Positions 40,751-49,519 of a DNA stretch of 64,000 nt are shown here, piece after piece. The DNA comes from Actinomyces sp. ph3 (lineage in GTDB: Bacteria; Actinomycetota; Actinomycetes; Actinomycetales; Actinomycetaceae). Below the pieces are notes generated by a model. It worked only from the letters and a program-made list of their open reading frames with translations. It did not search any database and was not told the DNA's origin. Position numbers and translations under genes: made by a program. Positions within the stretch are counted from its first letter, which is position 1; every line of letters starts with the position of its first letter. The stretch is taken from assembly GCF_000308055.1 (NCBI RefSeq), contig NZ_CAGY01000008.1, forward strand, positions 1-64,000, read 5' to 3'.

Positions 40751-43700
40751 TTAGTGCGAGCTGGGGTTTTTCTTCTGGAGTTCGGTGAGCGCCTGAGTCA
40801 GCTGTGATTCAAGCTGATCGACGGGCGCACCGGTTTGAGTCACGATGTCATCGATGCTGTAGCTAATGGGGCCCCTGAGGAAGCACACTTGAGCCTGCAC
40901 TTCATTGGGAGAGAGGCCTTCACGCTGTGCCCAGGCGATACGGTAGAGCTGAAGCTGACGCGCGTAGTATTCCCACGTTGAAAGCGGCGTGTTCTTCCCC
41001 GGAAGGTGCGATGTCTTCCAATCAATGACGGTGTATGTGCCATTGGCATCTTTAAATACCGCATCGATTCTTCCTTGAATAGATATTCCCGCAAGGGTAA
41101 GCGCAAAGGGCTCTTCGATCGCAATGGGTTCAAGCTGTTCAAGGTCTAGCGAATGGAAGTTCTCTTGCATCTGAGCAAGCAGCTGTTGATCAGAAGCTTC
41201 CAATGCTTCGCTGCCTTCCACAGGTTCGTCCCAGAGCTCACCGGTACTGAGGTGAAGTTCTTTTTCAACCCATTTGTGGAAGATTGTGCCAAGCACGGAA
41301 CTTGATTGAGGTTCAACGGGCAAAGGCCTGCGGATATTGTTAATCCACGTATCTGCCTTCCCAATCAAGTCCGAAATTCCAGTGGCGCGAACACGATCAA
41401 TGTGAATATCAAGGGCTGAATGAAGAGCCTTTTCTCGTTCTTCAAGCAGTAAGTGGGTGTCATGAATCAAGGGATCTCCGCTGGCATCCATGACATCTAG
41501 ATCCTCTTCGCTCTGATCTAAAAGAGCTTGAACGCGTGCAGCACTTTCAATGACCAGTTGGCGTGAACGCCCTGGAAGGATTGGATACTGCCGTAGTCGG
41601 GTATCGACCTCAATAAGCTGTTCAGATTCCCAGTCTTCGTCAGGTCGCGCAGCGATCTGCTGAGCATCTAGATCAAGTGCGTCGACCGTTTCCATGAGAT
41701 ACCGAGATGGATCGCGCGGTTTGAGGCTTCCTGAGTCAAACCAAGAACCACAGAGAAGCAGATCGTGTCGTGCTCGAGTCCATGCAACATAAGCCAAACG
41801 CCGTTCTTCGCATTCATGGTGAATTCCTTGGCGATAGTGAATGCTGTCTTTATTTGTTTCCTTGCCGGATTTTCCCTGCATGTGATTGTTGAAGATACTC
41901 ATCGCAGTCGTCCGCGAACTTGTTGCTTCAGATGCAAGCAGATCGAAATATGCTGCTATTCCGATCTCCCCGTACTCTTCGGGGACGATCTGGGGAAGGT
42001 CCGAATAATCTCTGCGCACGGGATAGGGCAACTCTGAAAGAGAGTTAAACCATTCTTTCGCTCCCGGAGGGTCCTGCTTCCAGTCTCTTGGAGAGGCGCT
42101 GTGGTTAGGGAAGCGCGAATCTTGTAGGCCAAAGACTACGACCGAATCCCATTCCAATCCCTTTGCAGAGTGAATCGTCAGCAGTTGGACGGCATCGGTT
42201 CGAGTGGCGCTGGTAGGGATTGGGAGTCCTTTTTCTTCTTCCTCTGCGACTGCTAGCCATGTAAGGAATCCAGATAGATCAGCACCTGCAACCTGTGCTT
42301 CGTAGTCAGCCGCGATATCAACGAATGCATCGAGCATTTCCATTCCCCCGTCGCCCAGGGGGTCGGACATGATGGCTTCTCTGAGCCCAAGGATGGACAT
42401 TGCACGCTCGATTTGTTCATCGAGTGGCCTGCCGGTTCCTTGACGAATAATTTCAAGTCGGCGTGCAAGAAGCGAAAGCCGTTCATGTGCGACAGTGGTA
42501 AAGGACGGGCCTCCTGAAGGTACATGCCATCCCACAGGCGGAAGTTGATCGATGGCATCCATGAGGAAAACATCCGGATGCTCCTGTTCAGACTGTGTTC
42601 CCTGTCGAGCCCGGTATTTTGCATATTGGTTAAGAACCAGAAGGTCCGACGCACCAATATCCATCGCGGTCACAAGGCGCATAAGGGCTGGGGCATTCGT
42701 CGGATCTGAAGCGAGCTCAAGGGCGGCTCGAACGTCACTCACCGAGGGCTGGTCTAAGAGGCCTCCTAAACCAACAACTTGAACCGGGATATCTGCGTCT
42801 TTGAGTGCACGTTCAATCGCAGGAAAATCTGCACGACGACGACACAACACAGCGCATGTGTTCCACTTCCCTTTTTCGTCTTGGATGCGATGCTGTCGGA
42901 TAAATTCGACGACACGCTCAAGTTCTTCCTGGTAGGTCAGCGGATAGCTTGCGCTGACTTTCCCTTCTCCCGCTTGAGGCCTTGGCCCAAGAACTGGAGG
43001 TTTGACCTGGGGAACCTTAATGGAGCTGCTTCCCGAGCCGTTTTCTTGCCCGATTCTGGGAAGGCCTCGCAGCGGAAGAGCAACCGCATTTGCTGCCTGA
43101 AGGATCGCGTGGTCGTTTCTCCACGCGGTAGATAGGGTGAGCTGCTTTGCCTCATGCGGGGTTGAAAATGCGGTCAAGAAGTTACTGAGCGCGGATGCCG
43201 AAGCACCTCTCCAACCGTAAATTGCTTGACTGGGATCACCGACTGCGGTGGTTGGATGATCTGCAAAAAGGGCGGATAGGAAGGTCATCTGGATAACCGA
43301 CGTATCTTGGAATTCGTCGAGAAGGACAGCTTGATAGTCGGAGCGCACCTGACGGACAACTGAAGCGTTCTCTGTGACGATTCGTGTTGCAAGAAGAAGC
43401 TGATCGGAAAAATCAATCAGACCGTGACTGCGTTTGTAGTCTTCAAACACCCGCGCCATATCAAGGAGCAGAATCCTATTGGCGTTGACGGTAATCATGG
43501 ATTTGAGGGAACCGGTCGGATCTTTTCCTGCAGATTGAGCGATTTCTTCCAGCTCTTCGCTAAATGCACGAAGGGCTTTTGCCCCTTGGTCAAGGGTCAT
43601 ATTTTGTTCCGCGATATGACCACTTAACGAAAGTACCGCAGCAACAATTGATGACGTTGGTTTGTATCGCCCGTCTTCTTCTGGGTACTCTCCCCTCCAG

Positions 43701-44161
43701 TTTTGGACGATCTCCGTGAGAATCTGAACCTGCTGCGCCTGTCCAATCAAGCGCGAGTCGGGATCTACCCCAATTGTTGCGCCGTACTCGCCAAGGATTC
43801 GAGCGGCGAAAGAGTTATAGGTCAATGCCGTTGGATCGCCTTGGAAATTACGGCCAAGATTTGATGCCAAGACCCCGAGGTCTTGTCGCATTTTGAGGCC
43901 CAGATCCCCGGCTGCTTTCCGCGTAAAGGTCAAGCCGAGAATTCGCTCCGGCTCGATTCCGTGATGGGCAACCATGTAGAGCACACGCTGTGACATGGTG
44001 GTTGTCTTCCCAGCGCCCGCTCCCGCAACGACAAGCAGGGGCTCAAGAGGTGCTTCAATTACGGCACGCTGCTCATCTGTGGGGGGAAAATACTGGCGGC
44101 TTCGGGGGGTGGCCAAACGCAGAATTTCATCAACACTGACCTGTGAACTATCGATGCTCAT
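40751..44161 (-). CDS. adnB: AdnB-like UvrD-family helicase-nuclease
   Basis: A 1,136-residue helicase with a fused C-terminal RecB-type nuclease, matching the AdnB half of the actinobacterial AdnAB double-strand-break resection machine. Motor motifs are intact: VVAGAGAGKTTT (motif I), GLTFTRKAA (Ia), LLDEFQDTS (II), VGDPSQAIYGWRGA (III), LTIHSAKGLEWDSVVV (V) and YVAWTRARHDL (VI). The nuclease shows GRIDAVFKD, VIDWKT and QLQLYRIAW. It overlaps the end of adnA (ATGA), so the two are made together. The ORF order adnA-adnB is as in mycobacteria (from memory). Confidence 0.88.
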   Translation of the reverse strand: MSIDSSQVSVDEILRLATPRSRQYFPPTDEQRAVIEAPLEPLLVVAGAGAGKTTTMSQRVLYMVAHHGIEPERILGLTFTRKAAGDLGLKMRQDLGVLASNLGRNFQGDPTALTYNSFAARILGEYGATIGVDPDSRLIGQAQQVQILTEIVQNWRGEYPEEDGRYKPTSSIVAAVLSLSGHIAEQNMTLDQGAKALRAFSEELEEIAQSAGKDPTGSLKSMITVNANRILLLDMARVFEDYKRSHGLIDFSDQLLLATRIVTENASVVRQVRSDYQAVLLDEFQDTSVIQMTFLSALFADHPTTAVGDPSQAIYGWRGASASALSNFLTAFSTPHEAKQLTLSTAWRNDHAILQAANAVALPLRGLPRIGQENGSGSSSIKVPQVKPPVLGPRPQAGEGKVSASYPLTYQEELERVVEFIRQHRIQDEKGKWNTCAVLCRRRADFPAIERALKDADIPVQVVGLGGLLDQPSVSDVRAALELASDPTNAPALMRLVTAMDIGASDLLVLNQYAKYRARQGTQSEQEHPDVFLMDAIDQLPPVGWHVPSGGPSFTTVAHERLSLLARRLEIIRQGTGRPLDEQIERAMSILGLREAIMSDPLGDGGMEMLDAFVDIAADYEAQVAGADLSGFLTWLAVAEEEEKGLPIPTSATRTDAVQLLTIHSAKGLEWDSVVVFGLQDSRFPNHSASPRDWKQDPPGAKEWFNSLSELPYPVRRDYSDLPQIVPEEYGEIGIAAYFDLLASEATSSRTTAMSIFNNHMQGKSGKETNKDSIHYRQGIHHECEERRLAYVAWTRARHDLLLCGSWFDSGSLKPRDPSRYLMETVDALDLDAQQIAARPDEDWESEQLIEVDTRLRQYPILPGRSRQLVIESAARVQALLDQSEEDLDVMDASGDPLIHDTHLLLEEREKALHSALDIHIDRVRATGISDLIGKADTWINNIRRPLPVEPQSSSVLGTIFHKWVEKELHLSTGELWDEPVEGSEALEASDQQLLAQMQENFHSLDLEQLEPIAIEEPFALTLAGISIQGRIDAVFKDANGTYTVIDWKTSHLPGKNTPLSTWEYYARQLQLYRIAWAQREGLSPNEVQAQVCFLRGPISYSIDDIVTQTGAPVDQLESQLTQALTELQKKNPSSH

Positions 44162-47100
44162 TCCACACTCCTCTTTCCTTGCTCACGAGCCGGGCAAGAA
44201 CGGGCGAACTCGCAGTATTGGCATGCTTCATCAGAGGGTGTCGCGATAAAAGATGGGCCTTTCATTTTCTGCCCAATCTCATCAAGCTGGCTGATCCAAT
44301 CCGCCCTTGTTTCCGGGTCTAAGGGGTCTTGCGAGATAGTTCGGACGTCACCGTAGCCAAGATATTTGAGCTCTGCTCCTAGAACTTCATAACCTAGTTG
44401 TTCGACTGCGAGTTGATAGAGAGCGAGCTGCGGATGGTCCGGGTCCTTCTTCGCGCCGGTTTTATTTCCCTTCTTCCCGGTCTTGAAGTCAATAATCCGA
44501 ACGCCTCGGCCTTCCACTTCCATTCGGTCAATTCTTCCGCGGATGTGAACTGAAGAGATCGGAACATCAAAGGGCACTTCAACTTGAACGTTTCCGTTCG
44601 GATCTGCACAACTTCCCATTTGAGTAGATTGCTCAAGATATTCACCGAGCGCAGATGCCATCTCTCGAAGGTGGTCCATGTGGATCTTGCTGGCAGCCTG
44701 TCCTTCATCCACGCCCATCGCACGAATCTCTTCTTCGAGCGCATCCATAACAGCGCTGCGAGGCCCGCATGGGAAGCGCTCGGCCAGACTGTGGATTAAG
44801 GTGCCATCTGCTGCGCTCTGCGTCGGCATTGAAGTGCCGCTATTAGAAGCAAAGAACCAGCGAAGAATACATTGACGTGCACTATCAAAACTGGAAGGAC
44901 TCACGGCGACACGTTGCTGCTCGTAGATCGGGCTATCCGAGCTGATCCCTCCGGCTCCAATCCAATTGCTGGGGATTGCGCTGGGCACCCCGCGTCTGGC
45001 AAGAATTGCAAGCAGACGGGTAGCAATCTGAGATGTTTGGGGGTCATGCTCCTGCGCGGCAAGATACCTCAGTCTGGAGATATGACCAGAAAGATCTAAT
45101 GCGGGCGGGACGTCTTCAATCGCAAAGCCGTCTTCGGGAATCTCGATCCCCGCGCCCTGTGCAACGAGTTCAACAAATTGTGACGGTGCCTGGTCTTCAT
45201 TGGAAACAACTCCAATGTGCAGTGCCAGATTCGTTCGTGAAACAGCAGCAAGAAGTCGCCGAAGTTCATCGTCTAAGACTGACCTGCGTTGGATTCGAGG
45301 ATCATCGATGACTTCTTGGGCCGGGTCGTTACTACGTGTGATCTCCCCAAGAAGATCAGCGCGCAGCAAACGCTGTCGAAGCCGCAGATCTGGCCAGCTG
45401 CCATCTTGAAGCCCATAAATTGCCACGACATCCCAATGCCGCCCCACTGCCTGTTCCGGGGTGAGAACTTGGATCCCTTCGTGACGATATGCGGTTGCAG
45501 CAATGGTGTCGGTAGCGACGTCGGATTCAAGGAGCTCACGCGCAAACTCTGCGGCGGTTCTCTGCGGATTTCTTTGTTGCCAGATATCCGCGACTCTAAA
45601 CAGTGCAATCACCGAATCTAAAACGTCATCAAAATAATCTGAATCCGAGTCGTGCGCTAATGCCCGTTGACTGAGTTCCTCCGCTACATCTGCCGTCGCC
45701 CATGCTTCCCAGAGCGCTTTTTGTGGGCTGAGGGCTTCTACTTCTTTCCATAGCGTCGAGGCCTTAAGAAGCTTGCGCAGTTCCGTTTCCACATTCTGTG
45801 ACAGAAGAGAGGAGTCCTGAAGAATGCGGGAGACCATATCTGTGCTGAGGTGCTGAACGCGTCCCTGTGCCAACTTCTGTTCGCTATGCGCCCAAACATA
45901 GTTGTGAAGGAGCGAACTGACGTGCAGGGCATCGATCGAGATCAGATCTGAACGTAGCCAGCGATCGATAACTCCAACGCCATTGTCTTCATTCGGAATT
46001 AAGGCTTTCAGCAACGCGCTGGTCATTGAATTGGACGCAAAATTGAAAGCTTGCTGACCTCCAGCAAGGGGAATTTTGCTACGTTTCAGGGCCCTTCTGG
46101 CCTGCTGAATAAGAGATTGCGAACGAACAATCACTACCTGCTGAGACCAAGGAATGTTGTCACGCAGGTAATGGGAGCGCAGCTGATATCCCAAAGCCGC
46201 CCCCATCTGTGCAAGGCTGGCACAGTTGTGGATGAATATCCCTTGCTCACCGAGCCGTCTTTCAGAGTCACCAGCAAATGCGGCATTTCTTCTTCCGGCG
46301 GGTCCGCTTTGCGTAATGCGTGAGGCAAGCGAAAGGGTCAAAGCATGAAGCTGAGGAGTACCGACGTAGCCAGCCCCGCAATCTTCAATTTGAATGTCGA
46401 GGATTCTGGCCAGATCGAGATCCATATGGGCATAACCACGCTTGTATGAGGTTACTGAGAGATCCGGATTCGAGAACGCAATGATACGACTTCCCAGTTG
46501 GTGCGCGACATGAAGTAGCGCCAGCAGCGAGGGAGTGCAGTCCTGTAGGTCATCGATCAGAAGATACTGTGGAATCGGGGCAAAAATCCGTACTCCAGCG
46601 GAGTGCGCACGATCATCCCAATGGGCAAGGAGCTTGGCAGCTTGCCTTCCCAGGCTAGCCCCGTGCGCCAGCATGGTTCCTCGGTACTCCACCCCCAGCT
46701 GCGGAAGTTCGTTCCACTTCCTGAGAAGGGGTGCGAGGCTCACCCACTGCTTCATTGCGCGAATGCGACCGAGCTGCTCGAGATGCTCAGCAGTGGTCCC
46801 AGACTCTGCAGCAGTATCAATGAGATCACGTAGTTCCATCCGAAATGCCGGAAGTGAACGGATGGTGTCTGAAAGCTCTTCGGGCCACTGAATCGCAGTT
46901 TCTTCTAGCAGTTGAGAGACCATGCGATCCATGTTTGCGCCCGTCATGAGCTCAACATCACCCAGCGGTTGATCACGCGTATTTCGCCACTGCGACACGA
47001 TTGAATAGGCCCACCCAATGGGGGTTCGAACCGGGCGTACCGCATTGGGAGCAAGCGCTTGTACTGCAGGCATTAATTGATCGGCACGCAAACGATCCGG

Positions 47101-47304
47101 AGTGAGAACTAAAAACGAGTGGTCGTTGCGCACTAGTTCAGCAACAGCAGCAAGAAGAAGAGTCGTCTTCCCACTTCCGGGTGCACCGCGAAGTACAACA
47201 TCACCTTCAGTAATCTGCTTAAGCAGCAAGCGCTGATGGTCGCTGAGTTCCGGTAGCCCTGAAAATTCAGAGCCAACCGTGATACGCACCGGTGTGTTGT
47301 TCAT
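44158..47304 (-). CDS. adnA: AdnA-like helicase-nuclease subunit
   Basis: A 1,048-residue partner of AdnB. Walker A GAPGSGKTTLLL is intact, but the Walker B reads LLIDDLQD rather than DEFQD, so its ATPase may be weaker, as reported for mycobacterial AdnA. The C-terminal nuclease is of the AddB/RecB type: IRGRIDRMEVE, RIIDFKTG, QLALYQLAVEQ. A likely [4Fe-4S] set combines the Cys in ARQCILRWF with C-x2-C-x5-C (CQYCEFARSC) at the end. No ribosome site precedes the ATG; CAGAAT lies 6 nt upstream. Confidence 0.87.
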   Translation of the reverse strand: MNNTPVRITVGSEFSGLPELSDHQRLLLKQITEGDVVLRGAPGSGKTTLLLAAVAELVRNDHSFLVLTPDRLRADQLMPAVQALAPNAVRPVRTPIGWAYSIVSQWRNTRDQPLGDVELMTGANMDRMVSQLLEETAIQWPEELSDTIRSLPAFRMELRDLIDTAAESGTTAEHLEQLGRIRAMKQWVSLAPLLRKWNELPQLGVEYRGTMLAHGASLGRQAAKLLAHWDDRAHSAGVRIFAPIPQYLLIDDLQDCTPSLLALLHVAHQLGSRIIAFSNPDLSVTSYKRGYAHMDLDLARILDIQIEDCGAGYVGTPQLHALTLSLASRITQSGPAGRRNAAFAGDSERRLGEQGIFIHNCASLAQMGAALGYQLRSHYLRDNIPWSQQVVIVRSQSLIQQARRALKRSKIPLAGGQQAFNFASNSMTSALLKALIPNEDNGVGVIDRWLRSDLISIDALHVSSLLHNYVWAHSEQKLAQGRVQHLSTDMVSRILQDSSLLSQNVETELRKLLKASTLWKEVEALSPQKALWEAWATADVAEELSQRALAHDSDSDYFDDVLDSVIALFRVADIWQQRNPQRTAAEFARELLESDVATDTIAATAYRHEGIQVLTPEQAVGRHWDVVAIYGLQDGSWPDLRLRQRLLRADLLGEITRSNDPAQEVIDDPRIQRRSVLDDELRRLLAAVSRTNLALHIGVVSNEDQAPSQFVELVAQGAGIEIPEDGFAIEDVPPALDLSGHISRLRYLAAQEHDPQTSQIATRLLAILARRGVPSAIPSNWIGAGGISSDSPIYEQQRVAVSPSSFDSARQCILRWFFASNSGTSMPTQSAADGTLIHSLAERFPCGPRSAVMDALEEEIRAMGVDEGQAASKIHMDHLREMASALGEYLEQSTQMGSCADPNGNVQVEVPFDVPISSVHIRGRIDRMEVEGRGVRIIDFKTGKKGNKTGAKKDPDHPQLALYQLAVEQLGYEVLGAELKYLGYGDVRTISQDPLDPETRADWISQLDEIGQKMKGPSFIATPSDEACQYCEFARSCPAREQGKRSVE

Positions 47305-47310
47305 ATAGTG

Positions 47311-47316
47311 ATTCTG
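47311..47316 (-). promoter_or_regulatory. Putative -10 element of adnAB (leaderless)
   Basis: CAGAAT on the minus strand, 6 nt before the adnA ATG. No Shine-Dalgarno sequence is present. Confidence 0.35.
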
Positions 47317-47372
47317 ACAGAGGCCACCGGCATTTGGAGACCACTTTGGGCTTCAGAGCGAAATTGAGAAAA

Positions 47373-47406
47373 ATGTGCCCCCGAAGCGGAGGCTTCGGGG
47401 GCACAT
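47373..47406 (-). terminator. Terminator after the DUF5067 gene
   Basis: A perfect 15-bp stem (47373-47387 with 47392-47406) with a GGAG loop, followed on the minus strand by TTTTC. It isolates the DUF5067 gene from adnAB. Confidence 0.92.
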
Positions 47407-47441
47407 TCTGGCAGTCCTACTCAAGGTGGGAGATTAACCCT

Positions 47442-48227
47442 TTACTGAAGTGAATATTCCTTTTTGAATGCCTTCGTTGAAGGGACAGTGCTGTCAATCA
47501 TCAGCGTAACTGGAGCAGCTGCATCGCGAAGAACATACCCTTTCACAAGGGTCATGCTTTTACCAGCTGGGAGCTCTTCCGAGTCCGCGATAGGCTCATA
47601 TCCTTCAGGCATTAGATTATCGGAATAAACTGCACTATCGAGCGCAGCCTTGTTTTGGGATACCTCAACATAGTATGCAAAAGGATTCAAACTACTTGTG
47701 TCATTATTTGTGATCTTTAATGTCACAGCGACCGTTGGCTCACCTTCCTGGTCATCTACCGACTCCTCGACCTTCTTCACCTCAATCGTGACTTTACCGT
47801 TCTCCAGCTGAACAACATCCGAGGTCGCCGCACCTTTGGAAGCTCGAGACGATACAGAAGGTGGCCTGAAGGCCTTACCATTAGCCTTCGAATACATAGC
47901 TTGGCTTCCAAAAACAACAACAATGGCAAGAATCGAAATCACCAGTGAAGTGATTGCTATACCGGAGCCGCGGTGGGCCTTATTTGGGCGCGTCTGAACG
48001 ACAGCAACGATTGCCACGACTGTAGCAATAAGGGCCAGAATGAAAATTAGATTGTGAAGAATCGGAATCCAGGACAGGAGAAGAGAAATAATCCCCAACA
48101 CGAGTGCGGTGATAGCAAGGGGAGATAAGGGTTTAACTACAGTTGCTACTCCAAATTGTCCTTGAGGAGGAACAGTCGAATAAACCCCCTCAACGGGCAT
48201 TTCCTGAGGATAAGGAGGAAAAGACAT
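47442..48227 (-). CDS. DUF4190/DUF5067-type membrane-anchored protein
   Basis: A 261-residue protein of unknown function. A Pro/Gly-rich cytoplasmic start (about 1-30) is followed by two or three hydrophobic segments (about 36-115), the DUF4190 arrangement, and an extracellular domain (about 130-261) resembling DUF5067: an ENGKVTIEVKKVE strand, VTLKITNNDTSS, then YYVEVSQNKAALDSA. Related proteins in Gram-positives are often cell-surface immunoglobulin-like lipoproteins. Start ATG has AAAGGTGA upstream. Monocistronic. Confidence 0.7.
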   Translation of the reverse strand: MSFPPYPQEMPVEGVYSTVPPQGQFGVATVVKPLSPLAITALVLGIISLLLSWIPILHNLIFILALIATVVAIVAVVQTRPNKAHRGSGIAITSLVISILAIVVVFGSQAMYSKANGKAFRPPSVSSRASKGAATSDVVQLENGKVTIEVKKVEESVDDQEGEPTVAVTLKITNNDTSSLNPFAYYVEVSQNKAALDSAVYSDNLMPEGYEPIADSEELPAGKSMTLVKGYVLRDAAAPVTLMIDSTVPSTKAFKKEYSLQ

Positions 48228-48447
48228 CGTTCACCTTTCGAGTAGATTCAACTTTAAGCTTTACCGCCAGAACACAAAACAACTCGTCAACACAACCCTA
48301 CCTGCTCACCACTTAGACACTAAACCGCGGCGACGCTTCGACTGCCCCACAATTACGCCCTTGCAGAAATAGCAGGCCCGCTCCCCCCGTCTGCACGTAC
48401 TATGGGGACACAGAAAACCATTCGATCCACAACATCTGGGAGTCGCA

Positions 48448-48672
48448 GTGAACATCACGATCGGTATCAACGCCAGCCCGCGCGAACTCGACCTTGAGCT
48501 GGACCTCAGCGAAGACGAACTCTTCGCCCAAGTCACCAATTCCCTACGCGAGCAGACTCCCCTGATCCTTACGGACACCAAGGGAGAGAAAACACTCATT
48601 CCTGCCCAGGCAATTTCCTACGTGCGCGTGACTGCCCCGCAAACGCACCGCGTCGGCTTTGCAATTCACTAA
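48448..48672 (+). CDS. DUF3107 family protein
   Basis: A 74-residue protein of the actinobacterial DUF3107 family (Rv3208A-like), with the pattern ITIGINASPRELDLELDLSEDEL, ILTDTKGEKTLIPAQAISYV and a final RVGFAIH. Start GTG with GGGAG upstream. It lies in the same neighbourhood as in mycobacteria, near a ferritin-like protein and a DEAD-box helicase. Function is not established. Confidence 0.85.
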   Translation: MNITIGINASPRELDLELDLSEDELFAQVTNSLREQTPLILTDTKGEKTLIPAQAISYVRVTAPQTHRVGFAIH

Positions 48673-48709
48673 AAGCGAGCCGAATGACCTGACACCTATC
48701 CACCTGCGT

Positions 48710-49333
48710 CTAACCGCGCAGGTGGATTCCTTTCATGCGTTCTGCATGCTCAACACTCAAAGTCTGAGCAATAGCATCTGCATCTTCAGGAGAGTCTGAT
48801 AATTCAGGGTGCATGAACAGGGTTGAACGCACCAATCCCAAAACCTCTCCGGCAACCCTTCGCGCCCACAACGACAGGCGAGCGGCAAGCTGCTCATCGG
48901 CCTCGAAAATCGGAGCCAAATTCTGGCGCTCCCACTCCCCCTGCTCAAGATCCCACTTTGCTTCCGGGAACAGGTTTTTACGCGACGCAATCTCACGCAG
49001 CAGGCCACCTAAGATTCCCAGGGTCACATAGGTTTTAACCGTGCGCTCATACCAGGTCGTCGGTCGCGTACGGGCATCCAGATCGTCATATAGCCCATCA
49101 AAAGCCTGAGCTTTCTCAGCTAAGTCAACGCCGCGATGCTGACACCACGTTTCAACCTGGGTGTAGGTATCGAAAACTCGAGTGGCCATGCGCGCATGCT
49201 CGACCTTCGCCTCGAAAGTCGGAGCCTGGTCACTGTCCTTAGCCAAGCGTGTCATTGCAGCCAAAATCGAATACGCGATCAGACCGACAACGTCAGCGTC
49301 GCGATCCGGCACAGGTTCATAGGTGCGTTCCAT
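48710..49333 (-). CDS. Ferritin-like fold protein (Rv3210c-like)
   Basis: A 207-residue, mostly helical protein similar to the actinobacterial ferritin-like family annotated as related to tRNA hydroxylase MiaE. Segments such as ADVVGLIAYSILAAMTRLAKDS, RPTTWYERTVKTYVTLG and DLEQGEWERQNLAPIF are characteristic. Metal ligands typical of ferritins (paired ExxH motifs) are not obvious, so catalytic activity is uncertain. Between DUF3107 and the DEAD helicase as in mycobacteria, divergent from the helicase. Confidence 0.75.
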   Translation of the reverse strand: MERTYEPVPDRDADVVGLIAYSILAAMTRLAKDSDQAPTFEAKVEHARMATRVFDTYTQVETWCQHRGVDLAEKAQAFDGLYDDLDARTRPTTWYERTVKTYVTLGILGGLLREIASRKNLFPEAKWDLEQGEWERQNLAPIFEADEQLAARLSLWARRVAGEVLGLVRSTLFMHPELSDSPEDADAIAQTLSVEHAERMKGIHLRG

Positions 49334-49395
49334 GCACTAACACTACATCAGATAAACGTGACGGGTTCCTCCTCGAGCGATCCGCGTCAACCTCG

Positions 49396-49401
49396 TAGAA
49401 T
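49396..49401 (+). promoter_or_regulatory. Putative -10 element of the DEAD-box helicase gene
   Basis: TAGAAT, which would start a transcript near 49408 and leave a leader of about 110 nt before the chosen GTG. The leader contains an 8-bp inverted repeat, CCGATCGC (49419-49426) and GCGATCGG (49473-49480). Long structured leaders are known for autoregulated DEAD-box genes; here it is only suggestive. Confidence 0.35.
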
Positions 49402-49519
49402 ACAAATGACAGTGCTGACCGATCGCACGTGAGATATTTTGCCCGGGCGCCTTTGCCCCTTGAAGAAGAACCGCGATCGGCTGCAATTTCCAACGGGTTT
49501 TTCCCAGAACAGGTTGATC

